This document shows positions 1 to 18,055 of a DNA stretch of 64,000 bases, in pieces; position 1 is the stretch's first letter; each line of letters opens with the position of its first letter. The stretch is from Membranipora membranacea. Taxonomy: Eukaryota > Bryozoa > Gymnolaemata > Cheilostomatida > Membraniporidae. The stretch spans positions 496,001-560,000 of the forward strand of contig OU612075.1 in NCBI GenBank assembly GCA_914767715.1. Reading direction: 5' to 3'. The translations under genes and the position numbers were made by a program. The notes under the pieces were generated by a model, which had not been told where the DNA came from, searched no databases, and saw nothing but the letters and a program-made list of their open reading frames with translations.

Positions 1-996
1 CTTTATTTATGGCTGTCTCTCCCACACAACCAAAAATGTTCTGGCTGAACCAAGCAAAGTTTCAGCCAAAAATTATTGAAACACCAATGCGCGCACATAA
101 TTGTATTATAATATCATGTTACCAAAAAACTTTAATTTTAAAATTTGATGATTAGTTTGGCTTCGCCTCAGTTCAAGGTCTCAATCTGGAGCTGTTTTCA
201 GTTTTAACAGATTAGGTGGACTTTAAAAACTTTCACATGCTATGCTCTTATTGACTAGGCCATTTCTGCGCTTGCATTTTTATAACTACGCTTGCTTGCA
301 ACCAGTTATATTACAAAGGCAAAGGCTGAGAAAAAAAACAGCACTCTTTTGAAATAATTTCGATGCTTTGGATTGAGAGATTTGCGAAGAAAGCAAACGC
401 TTCTTTAGATAACAAAATCAAAGGGGACCAGAAACGAAATCTCATATTTCAACACAACAATTGCTGTGACAAAACTTGTAGTGATCATAACAAAGAGATG
501 TGTGATAAAGTTATGAAAACTAAATTTTTGTTTTGTTAGACAACAGTATTTTGTAGCTATGAGATGCGATGTAGATGCTGCGCATGTGAATCTTTTCTGT
601 GATTTGAGACATGATTTCATAGGCTCCTGAGCCGATCTATGATGGATGGCGTCAATGGCCTGCCTTATCAAATAATCTTAGTAACTATGTTCCCATACTC
701 GATTTGACACCAGTTTTGAGCTTAATAGATACATGGGATTAGCAACTTTCGCATGTACCAAGAGGTATTTCTTGATGTAATATATCGTACAAGCAGACAC
801 TTTGATATATTTTTTGCAGACGTGAAAGAGTAAAATAAAATATGAAAACATATTTTCATATACACACCCGTATGTAACTTTCTTTTATATTTTTACAGGA
901 CACTTGGGTTTGTGTTGCTGAGAATATTTAGTGACAATAACAAATTCAAAACCAAACAATTTGATTTGAAGTCTAAAATAAATTTCTGTGAAGTAC
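1..996. other. Left flank, no exon recognised
   Basis: This stretch should be the intron after the SRCR exon that ends at 997 on the minus strand. I searched it for the second half of an SRCR domain (a Trp-Leu-Asp and the later cysteines) and did not find it, so the next exon is probably beyond the left edge. Short open frames here are AT-rich and show no known motif. Confidence 0.5.
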
Positions 997-2975
997 CTGA
1001 AGGCCCAGAGTTGAAGTGGTTGGCATTGGTGACTTCTTCTACTCTAGTATAGCCCAGCATTCCACACACAACCACTGCATTTCTGATTGTCCAGCGGGAG
1101 TCGCATACCAGCCCCCAACCTGAAGCTCCAGTCCAACGAGAACCTCGGGCAAACTTTACATAAACATTTCCTTCATATGGATTTCTAAAAAGCAGAAAAT
1201 AAAATATAATTAAAAAACTTCAGAGTGATTGCCAGAGGTCACGACCTTATCGGTGACTTTAGGTACTTTCGCTTCCTAAAAATTACCCTCTTGTCATGCG
1301 TCCATGTTTGATTAATTATTGACAATCCGAACAAAATAGCGGATTTCCTTCATCTAAACAATTATGGTTGTTATACAAACTATTATGTACTGTCTATCAC
1401 ACCTGTTTAGACAGCACTACCTGTCCACACACATTTAGACTCCGGTTAGATAGTAAATCAACTTTAAGGTATTTCTCTAGCTAATGACTTTCAATTAATG
1501 ACGTTAAAGCACATGTGTTTGTGCTTTCCTGCATATAAAGTACACATTATAATTAATTATCTTACTCAATTTTACTCAATGAAGCAAAAGGGATTCATAA
1601 TGACGGTATTTCCAAGTAAGCATCAAACAAATCTTTGATCAATGGATAAATACAATTTCGAGCAGTTTTTGAATTTATCACCACTACTAGCAATGGCTAC
1701 ACACCTATCCCTCCTCCCCCACTCTGATTTTCATCTGCTACCATGCAAAGACCTGACATTTGCAAGTTCATCCAGTAGGCAGTAGACAAAGGAGAGTATT
1801 AGATTATTGAACTGGTAGAGTAAAACCCTGACTCCCCTATATTAACCCCGTCCCCTTTCTCTCCATGAAAATGATGACCATACATGAAAGTGGACACGAC
1901 GACACAATGATCGACCGAAGTAAGATCGGCAGCGGAAAGATGAGTCACTAAGACAATACGGACTAATTGAGTTAAAATAGAGGAACAGTGGGTACTATAA
2001 AGATACCTGTATTGTGGATCATAAATTAGATTAGTGTTCAATCAGACAGATAACATTTCAATCCTGCTCAAGGCACTCTGACCTTTGCATATTTAGTTTA
2101 ATTATAAATTGACGTAACCTTATCGATGCACACGGCTCAGGTAACAAAACTGTAATTTCTGCCAATTTCCGCATGTCACCTGAGAAGCCAAGAATTAGAG
2201 AGCTTTGATAAAATTATCAAAAATTGTGTAACTTTGAATACCAGAACAAGATATAAATTATTTCTCGATAAAAAAATTACAGACATTTTACTTTTTAACT
2301 GATTTCAACTTCTGGATGATTTAATAAAAAGAAGTTTTCATCACCTAAAAGATGCTGCAAAAGAACTCCGCTGAAGCATCTGTATGATGAAGAAGCTCTA
2401 ACCTATTGGGTACCGCTTTAAATTTGACCATTAAAAAGTTTTAACTGCTTTGAATGTCCCATAGTAAAAATCGCTTGCATGATTGCAAAACGATTCTGTC
2501 AATTTACTTCCCAAGTTTGATTTAATCGCTCAAGGCAGTGAAAATTAACCAGCACATCAAGGTCAGCATGTGAAACTAGTTATATAACAAGTGATAAAGC
2601 TGACAATTTCTCTGTCATGTTTCAATGCTCGCTCACAGATGCAAAGCTAAATAATTATCTAACTCGCTGGTCGTGAATCTTCTAAACAAAAATTCTATCA
2701 TTGTGAAACAGACTATTGTTAAGAATCCCTTAATTCAATCACCAAATGGGTGGTAATCAGCTATTTTGTCAAACTTGCCAAACTTCACAAGAGAATACTT
2801 ACACGAGAAACAATCGTATAACTTACTTTCCACCAACTAGCTTCACTTCCATCTCACCGAGACTGCTAGCCCTGTTGCGTCCGCGATATGCACTGCAGAC
2901 ATTTGTGCATATCAACATTACAAGCATGAAAATGTTACATGCTGTAGCTGTCTTGTTGCAAAACACAGCAGCCAT
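997..2975 (-). CDS. Secreted SRCR-domain protein, 5' part only
   Basis: Two exons are visible, 2827..2975 and 997..1184. The start at 2975 opens a hydrophobic signal-peptide-like stretch (FMLVMLICTNVCSA). The protein then reads MEVKLVGG, the usual opening of a scavenger receptor cysteine-rich domain. The second exon continues with WGLVCD and VVVCGMLGY, matching the WGTVCDD and VVCRQLGY blocks of the family. The exon junction completes a Lys codon and keeps frame; the second donor (AG|gtactt) leaves phase 1. The remaining half of the domain is not in the window, so length and number of SRCR domains are unknown. Such proteins are secreted or membrane receptors that bind ligands in defence or adhesion; the ligand cannot be told. 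Frame and domain are seen; function is inferred from the family. Confidence 0.8.
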
Positions 2976-3049
2976 CTTTGATGTCTTCCTTCACTAAGCC
3001 TAGCCAAGTTGTTAGGTAACTGCATATAAGCCGTTCCTTGGGAGGTGTC

Positions 3050-3060
3050 CACTTTATATA
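3050..3060 (-). promoter_or_regulatory. TATA box of the SRCR gene
   Basis: On the minus strand the sequence reads TATATAAAG about 80 bases upstream of the ATG at 2975. A start site 25-30 bases downstream would give a leader of about 50 bases. Position and sequence fit a TATA box; no other evidence is available. Confidence 0.45.
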
Positions 3061-3568
3061 AGCCCAGTTCAGCCCTCCCACTCAAGACCGGGCCCCATAC
3101 TATAATCAATTACCTACTGCAGTGCACAGTTACGCAAAAACCCATTTGTCTCAATAAAAAGCTTCAGCGTTATATATCTATTAGAACCTCCCCCTCCTAT
3201 GATGTCATCATAGCGTACGGATAGGTATGTAAGGATCCATTGTCTGCATTAGTCTGAGATAAATAACTTATTAGAGCTACTACGATGTGGAATCAAAAAG
3301 GGGTTAGAAGACTACGATTGTATTGCATTGCATTGTCCAAGCAAAGATACTTACTAATCCTTTGCTTTTTTGGTCTGAGCGCTATCCGTTCTATCCGTGC
3401 TTTCCGTGCTATCCCATTGCGGCATATGAGCTATCGTTTTATCCTGAAGTATGAAAGGAGATTCCCATTATACCTGAACCGGCTAATCTGTTCTAGCCAT
3501 TGAATTCCATATCTGGAATAGCATCATTAGCTTTCTTTTGCAAAACAAAGGGCTCGCAAAAATAGCCA

Positions 3569-3685
3569 GTCCCTAGTAGCAATCTAGAAATGCCCTAATC
3601 ATCGACACTGTATGGGGTATAATTACTGTTTGCAATTTTGTAAACAAGACATTTTCTCAGGCTAATTATTCATGCTACTAGGGAC
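3569..3685. mobile_element. 117-base MITE-like element, 13-base TIRs, 5-base TSD
   Basis: The ends are perfect inverted repeats (GTCCCTAGTAGCA at left, its complement at right). Both sides are flanked by AGCCA (3564..3568 and 3686..3690), a direct repeat fitting a target duplication. It encodes nothing. A 5-base duplication does not by itself assign a superfamily. Confidence 0.55.
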
Positions 3686-5715
3686 AGCCAATCAGATAAC
3701 AGTCAGATGGGTCCCTGTGTTTAGTGTCCTAACCGTATAACGCTATGATACTATTTCCATTCTAAGAGAAGAATCTAATTCAGTGGTTCTAGCATACAAG
3801 CCTTGCCAATTCAGTCTTTTCTTGTTGAGATTTATCAGAGGCATATAAATCAACTGTTCATTATCAGACTGCAACTGAATTTACAGTACACCGCCACAAA
3901 TAGCGGAGACTTCTGACCATATGTGGGCGGTTGACAGACTAAAATCTAAAGCCTAAGATCTTTGACAACCCGTCTGTGATGTTGGACTATTTCTTGGAAT
4001 GTTTTGCTAATTGGATATGTAGGCAGCCAGATTATAGTAAAAAAGAACCATTTAACAATTGTGAACTCTAAAGGTACCCTAATTTATCGATGTAATGAAT
4101 ATATTATTGGCCAATTAATTAGCTAAAACTACCCAATCAGACTGGCGAGTACTATACTGTCTTCGTTTAGATACACAAGCTCAGGAGAAGATTGAAATAT
4201 AGCATCAACTTTGTTTAAAATTGTTAAAAAAAACCAATGAGAAAGCATTGTGTATAGATTGGGTAATGGGCTTCTTTTTTAGATCATTTACTGAATAGTT
4301 TCTGGTTTAGTATACACCGGTCAATTTATAGGTTGAGCCTGCTTCTTAATTAATCGATCTTTTAATCTTCAGTTATCATTAGGAGAGATATCAACATGCT
4401 AACTTGTGTAGGTTTATTCCAAAGCATCTTAGAAGTTTCACTTGTTGAAGCTGATTGATAAACCTTGAAATCCGACTCAGTAATGTCTAATGTAACTTTA
4501 AAAAATTCACATGCGGCCAACTATATTATAGTCTGTGAGTCTAAAATCAAGGAGCAACAGCTTTGTGATGAGTGAAAACATTGCAATAACAATGTAGAAA
4601 CAGGTGAAGGTTTGGTGGCCGGATCGTGTCCAGCTGCTTCAAATGACAATCATAAGACTCACAAAGGAGGCACCATGCAAGTTATTACTACCAACATCTT
4701 GCACGATATTTATTTTTGGAATTTTTGTATATCCCAAAAAAAACCGTTTATTATAATATCTATTATATATTATCTTGTGTTTCAGCCATGTGATTTTGCT
4801 AGCATTTCTGATGTTTTATTTCACCTTGTCTTGTTACAAGACTCGTTTCTATTGCCAATTATTAAACTCGCAGCTTGTAATGTGCGTTCCTTATACACAT
4901 TCAATCGGAGACAAGCCCTTCTTGCAACCCTTGGAACCGAACAGGTGCTCATTTTGGTGACCTCTGTGTGTGTGGCAATATAAAGCTTGAGACTAAACAC
5001 TCTCTACTCATCTAGCACCAGTCTTGTTATTCCTTCCTCCGCATGGCTCTTTTTTTAAAGCTATATTCCCCTGTTACTGCCTCATTTATAAATGGTAGGA
5101 TCATCCACAAGAAGCTCTATCTTTCCTCTTCCAATATAATGAAATGAGTATCAGAAACTTTTACTGTCTTTTACCACGAGGGGTAAAATCCGTCTCACAA
5201 TATCAAAGATAATGATTACCTATAGACTTAATAATACTTGTTATTAAATCTTATGAGTAACTGATAGCTAACCAGAAATTGCTATTCAAAATTTCATAGA
5301 TAAATTGTATCAGATATTAGAGATGAGACATCAAGTTATTTGCACTCTGCCCATAAGTATCAGTGAAAGATCTCCGCAGCCCTGAATCTGAATTTTATTT
5401 TATAGTGTTGATGTGAATCTGCACATCTGTTCTTCTACCTTCAGAGTCTAGTGTTAGCCTGTGGCCCTAAGATATGTGGCATCGTTGTTTTTTAATTGAA
5501 TGTGTAATCTGTCAGTAACGGTGTGTTGTGTTTCCCTCAATGAATCCCTCTAATATGGGCATATAAACACCTAGGGTAAAATTTCGATAGCCAAAACCTA
5601 CCTGTTAGTTTTGGTTACGGAACTCAAGCTATGACTTTAAACAGAGGGTACGTTAGCCCTGATATCAAGTTTATTTGTGCTCAGTGGTCCAATGTTGATG
5701 AAACAGCCCGTGAAT

Positions 5716-7763
5716 ATGGCTTCGTACGTTCTATTTATCCTGAGTGGATTGTGTCTGATACAGATTTCTCTCACAGGTAAGAAAACGGAAGAGTTTAGGA
5801 GCTTATTTTTATTACTAAGGCTAGCCTTGCCAAATTTTTAGCATTTTGACAAGACAGGCTTACATAAGGCCAAGAAGTCGTTGATTAGGCCAACAATTTA
5901 ATCAAACAATGTGCAACTGGCAGCATATTTTCTAGGTAGTCCATACTCAATAACACGCAGGCTGCAATTAATAAGGGTTGTCATTCACTGAGATCGCATA
6001 CAAGCTTGGAAATATTCCTTTTATCTGAAGGTTGCATGTACTTTGAAGTGACACACCCTCCATTGTTGTTTAAGTTCTCAGACGTCTGTAAGTGAAGGTA
6101 TGTAACAGTACATTATCTAATTCTTCTATTACCATCTAGCGATTGAAGATAATTTTGTCACCGTAATTTGATTATGTCAATTATATGGAACAGGATATAC
6201 TCAGGCGTGCCTTTTTTGTTTGGAGTTACCGAGTGACCGAGTTTTATAGCTGAGTAGCTCAGCCAGTTTTTATTTGGCGAGAGACAAGCATCTCTATTCA
6301 ACTTCAGTCTTGTCTTGTACTGCCATACCAATAATGACGCACACACAAGATGATACTGAAGGGCTGCTGAAGTAAATTACCGTATTTCCGTTTACCAAAT
6401 TACCAATTATCATTCAATCGGTATATGTTCACTTATGCCACTCTATATTAAATACAATGTAAGCGAACCTGTGTTGTTTAATGTTAAATGGTCGAAGGCT
6501 TGGACCCGATTTGATGTTAAGCTTTGTAGCCAGGTAAAGGCAAAACAAGGATTTGTTGAAACTGAGAATGTTGCGGGGTAACGCGACCCTAATAGGACTC
6601 GAATCGACGACTCCTGTAACACCAATCGCTTGGCGGCGAATAGGAGGCACTAACCTGTTCAGCCATTTCACCATCCCTAGTCTGAGCCCCCCAGACTTTG
6701 CCCCCTGTCCGACGGCCCCCCGGAGGGGAAATCCCATCCCCATCCCCTGAACGTTTAATCCCCTCTGGCACCTTGATTCTCAGCTTTTAAATTTTCCCTT
6801 TGTCAATAGAGGGGATAATCCCTAAACCAAGGACTAATTAATGGCGCAGACTAAAATGTGGTCACATGCAACTTAACCACCAACATCACTCAATTCGGTG
6901 TTAAAACGTTGTTCGTTCCTGTTTTTTTACATTTAGGAACATGTGATAAAACTGACGGCTGGGTGTGGACACCTTTCAGTACCTGTTACAAGACTTACAT
7001 AGACGACCAAGATAGAAGCAGCTGGGAGGAGGCACAGGCCGTGTGTCAGCGGTCTAACGCCACACTGGTCACGCTAGAGACAAGAGAGAAGATCAATTTC
7101 TACAGGGGAAGGCGTATCAACCAGCCACGTGAGTCAGTCAGCGTAATCAGTCTTTATTATATCACCGTGCTAAATTCAACATAGGACATAGATAATAATA
7201 ATATGCTGTGTACATCTTTTTCTGTCTCTGAAGGTTATAGAGAAATCAAGATCTAAAGGTTAAGAGAGTTTGCTACTTTGTGATACAAAAGCTTATCATA
7301 AATATAAGGAGGTGAGAAACCTGTTGTAAAATAATACAGTTGTTGCCAACTCTTTCAGATCTTGGGGTTGCAGTACCCTTTGTGGTAAAATTCTACGGCT
7401 GTGTTTTACCGTCATCTGTTATCTTCATCAATCATCACACATATCCTTTTTTTAATTTTAGATCTCAGAAAAGTACCACACATGTGGTTTGGTGGTAGAA
7501 AGATTGACGGGAAATGGTTCTGGATTGGACAGGACTCTAAAGTTGAGATTACCGAGTTCAACTGGTCTAAATACGAGCCTTCAGGATTTGGTTATAAACA
7601 CAACATAGCGGAGTGTATCAATGTATACGGTGGTGAGAGATGTCCTATATTGGGTGTTGGAGTCTGGGATGATGACTGGTGTAACCAGAACCATACATTC
7701 GCCTGTGAAAAGCCTCAGAAAACTTATCAAAATGTTCTACAAAACCAAAACATTGTAGGCTAG
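5716..7763 (+). CDS. Secreted C-type lectin-like protein
   Basis: Three exons, 5716..5776, 6937..7128 and 7462..7763, join in frame to 184 residues. Residues 1-20 are a hydrophobic signal peptide (ASYVLFILSGLCLIQISLT). The rest is one C-type lectin domain: WVWTPFSTCYK, then SWEEAQAVCQ with TLVTLET (helix region), WFWIGQ in place of the WIGL core, and the C-terminal WDDDWCNQNHTFACE. The usual calcium/sugar motifs are altered: EPS stands where EPN or QPD is expected and WDD where WND is expected, so sugar binding by the classic site is uncertain. Both introns are phase 1. The product should be secreted and act as a recognition or matrix protein. The alternative ATG at 6858 lies in intron 1 and lacks a signal peptide. 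Confidence 0.85.
6580..6725 (-). repeat. tRNA-derived SINE-like repeat
   Basis: On the minus strand an A-box-like TGGCTGAACAGG (6654..6665) is followed by a B-box-like GATTCGAGTCC (6595..6605) at tRNA spacing. Just upstream, 6678..6724 is a GC-rich stretch that recurs at 50212..50269. It sits in intron 1 of the lectin gene. The anticodon arm is poor, so it is not a working tRNA. Confidence 0.55.
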
Positions 7764-7791
7764 ATATCGTGTTAGTGTGACCATAACTCCT

Positions 7792-7797
7792 AATAAA
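7792..7797 (+). terminator. Poly(A) signal of the lectin gene
   Basis: AATAAA lies 29 bases after the lectin stop codon, which implies a very short 3' untranslated region. Confidence 0.6.
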
Positions 7798-8114
7798 TGC
7801 AGAATGTTCTCTAACCAAAGATAGTTTCGCATTGGAAAGTGGTTACCCCTTGCCGCCAATCAAAGTAACATCCTTCTGATAGAATACAGCACTCCTTCCA
7901 GATAGATTTCTCTTAGTACAATAAATTGATGCGCTGAGAAAAAATGGCTAATTTGTGTTATCAACCATGTTTGTTTGATAAAGAGCTTATTGCATGTCCT
8001 GGGAGATCACCTCAAGTCACATTAATATGTATAAGACATCACCACAAATGGGTTACCATTGAAATATTTGTATAACAAATCACACATCATTTTTTCTTTC
8101 TTATTAAATAATAT

Positions 8115-8120
8115 TTTATT
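8115..8120 (-). terminator. Candidate poly(A) signal of eIF4A
   Basis: AATAAA on the minus strand about 550 bases past the eIF4A stop. If used, the interval 8121..8671 is 3' untranslated region. It holds an 87-codon open frame (8087..8350) with one hydrophobic stretch, which I take as chance. The lectin and eIF4A genes converge here. Confidence 0.4.
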
Positions 8121-8671
8121 GGATACCTGCACTGCGGCCGGCGTACATACTGTACATAAGAATTACATACTGGTAACTGATACGACAAGTTATGATGAAT
8201 AAAACAGTCATAATGAGGAGACACAATAGATAAAACAAAAACACCACCGACCACCACGCCCATGACACAAACGATACGCAGTCCCAATGCAGCAGCGGCA
8301 GCTTCACCGCCGTTTCTACTCGCTGATAGTCTGAACATTTTTATGCACAAGTTTGAGGATTTCGTGTAAGAATCGCATTCAAGATCATCAACAATAGGTC
8401 AGGAGAGAGAAGCATACAGTACATCAATATCCAGTCAGGAGAAACAACCACTAAATCATCAGTTTATTAATAAGAGCAGCAGCGACGCAGCAGTCATTCA
8501 TGTGAACAGGTGTGCAGGCCAGACTAGTGTCTCAGTATTCCAACAATGGTTTATATGTCAAGTGTATATTTAGCTAGGTATCTCGCCAGGCTAATCAAGC
8601 CGAAACGAGCAATAAGGTCGGGCGGAGTGAAGATACACCCAACCCGACAAGCGCTGAGGTGAGGCTGACGG

Positions 8672-15920
<7,249 letters not shown>

Positions 15921-17011
15921 TATTCTCTTTGAGCGAGGGAATAAAAGGACCGAATAGTCGGCCTGCCTCGTAGGAAGTAGAATATATTACTCCGCCAATG
16001 TTACTCTTGTCATAAAGGAAGGATCTTAGTTTTGCATATCTGTAAATTCGTCTATTCAACATTGTAGGATGAAAAAAAAATGATGAAAATAATCAATTAT
16101 GTTCAAACGGACAAATAGGCCACATGATGTACATATATTTGTAGGATTTTATAGCGTATTAACTTGCTCTAAGTTATTTTCCTTTTTGATGACCTCACAA
16201 GAAAACCACATGTTTCTATTTCATGTAAACAGCAATGCTATATTGCAGTGTAAGATAACTATCGTTATCCATTATGATGTGATAATTTGAACTTTTGTTT
16301 TTACACAAAATAAGGTTTCCCTACCTAGACCAGGGATGAATAGACAATATGTCCCTCTTAGGCACATCCACATAATTACTGATATTATTCATTGCTTTAT
16401 TTATTCTTCTAGCTAGGACATTGGACACTAAGTTAGCTTAAACTATTAGTTCTGGTATCTGGATGTGGTGTGGGGATAGTGGTTTTGAGTCTATGCAAAA
16501 CCGTCTTATAAAAGTCTCCACAACGCCTTGAAATGTCCCAAGTTTGTTCTTGAATTTCTCAAGACCGCCTCGCAACATATCAAGACTGTCTTACAATATC
16601 CTAAGTCTGCCCACAAGAGGTATTATGAGCCTTTGAGCACCCGTCGCTAGCGACGGGTCCAGGTGATACATGACAAGTTAGTAGACCCAGAAATCAGGAG
16701 GTCTCCGTAGACGAACTCCCGACCTGTCAGTAGTTGGGTTGCGGATCTTATTTTTGTTATTACTGTATATCAATATTTAAAGGAAGCATTGCTTGGTGAA
16801 ATGTGTTTAAACAAATTTTCACTAAATCTGGGTAGTACTATATAGTATAACCTAGCGGAGTATATACTTTTCATGACACAGAGAAATCCTGCCGAGTCAG
16901 CTATACTACCATCAATCAATTTACTACATTGCTGACCTTAGGCTCTCTTCTTAAAGTTTCATTTCTAACCACTTATCAATGGGTGCTACTAAGAGTCTAC
17001 AGTTAAAAATT

Positions 17012-17030
17012 GGGGGGAGGGGGTGGGGGT
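17012..17030 (+). other. G-rich run, possible G-quadruplex
   Basis: Three G runs of 6, 5 and 5 are separated by single bases. A four-stranded fold is possible if the first run is split. Nothing ties it to a gene except that it is about 90 bases upstream of the orphan exon. Confidence 0.3.
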
Positions 17031-17122
17031 GTTGCGTTGATCATTATGGAATGACAATAACCACAAAGGGGTGGGTGTGGAATCTGAGCATGATGAATTA
17101 AATGTTTAGACTAATATAACAG

Positions 17123-17304
17123 CCTTATGGATACTCTATGTTGCCTCTGGAGTGTTGCTGGGTCCACTTGTTGGTACCGGGCTCGGAATGGTGAACAGAT
17201 ATATGAAAATGAATGCAGTCGCACATAGCGTACCACAAATAGGCACTGCCATTGGCGATTTAACCATAATGGTTGCTGTCGGATATAGTTTTGATAAGAA
17301 ATGA
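17123..17304 (+). CDS. Orphan 3' exon of a possible membrane protein
   Basis: After an acceptor-like ...ataacag there is an open frame entering in phase 1 and ending with TGA at 17302..17304. It reads LWILYVASGVLLGPLVGTG, then GMVNRYMKMNAVAHSVPQIG and TIMVAVGYSFDKK. Two hydrophobic segments and Gly/Pro/Val-rich codons look like real coding sequence rather than the AT-rich background. I do not recognise the family and found no upstream exon between 15921 and 17100. It may be the last exon of a gene starting near the eIF4A promoter, or a relic. Confidence 0.3.
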
Positions 17305-18055
17305 CTTTTCTATAATATAATATGTAATATGTATCTTTTGATTGATAATTTCTAAAATAATGTCTCTCTTTTTATGAATCAGCACAAACTCTTGTTAATC
17401 AGTCAATTATCATTTTCAACATGTACATTAATTCCCAACTTTGTTTGTTTACAATCTTGCTAAGGTATAATATGTTCCTGTTACCTTTACACACTCTGAT
17501 TTTCACAGTTATCATTCTTTCATCTTAAATTCAATCATGAACTAGTATATAAGATGTAGTTTCTAAATATATATTGTATAATAATTCTGGGAACATTGAT
17601 TCCAGGGACATTTTTCCACATATTAGTTTATATAAAACAGAACTATAGATTTATAAAAATTAAAAAAGCAATAATGGTACAAAGTCTTCACTATATTCTT
17701 CTCACAATCTAATGAGCGAATATTAACCTGCTGAACATCAAGCTGACTATGAGTAATGCTATGCTATTTGGTCACTAAAAACCTGTTTTTTTCTTACATA
17801 ATATTACGTGAGAATTTTGTTTTTGATTTGCCTTTGCATTGAGTCACCATCGAACATTAGCAGCGGGCCACAACTCCTTGCACGCAATAGATAGGTAATA
17901 ATATTATTAGCTAACTAGTTTAGCTTTATACAAAAGTCTAAACTAAATACTACCGCCATATAGTGATTCCCCTACATGTAATGAAACATAAAGTCAAAGC
18001 ATTATTCTAAACATCAAAACTACAACCAAATTAGATATAGATTAGAAGTTATCAA

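Larger units (their letters stand above)
2976..5715. other. Intergenic space between divergent SRCR and lectin genes
   Basis: The SRCR gene runs left and the lectin gene runs right from this 2.7-kb gap, so it holds both promoters. An open frame at 4612..4983 (123 codons, plus) has no recognisable domain and looks like chance. A small inverted-repeat element lies at 3569..3685. Confidence 0.5.
15921..18055. other. Gap between eIF4A 5' end and NHL gene 3' end
   Basis: The eIF4A promoter must lie just above 15920. A perfect 20-base palindrome around GTCGCTAGCGAC is at 16639..16658, without visible target duplication. A G-rich run is at 17012..17030 and an orphan exon at 17123..17304. I see nothing else. 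Confidence 0.5.

Noticed and set aside
4612-4983. 123-codon open frame, plus strand
   Set aside because: No domain, no splice context, composition like the surrounding AT-rich DNA; taken as chance.
8087-8350. 87-codon minus-strand frame with one hydrophobic segment
   Set aside because: It lies in the likely 3' untranslated region of eIF4A and ends around its poly(A) signal.
16639-16658. Perfect 20-base palindrome around GTCGCTAGCGAC as a mobile element
   Set aside because: No target duplication at any length from 4 to 10 bases was found.
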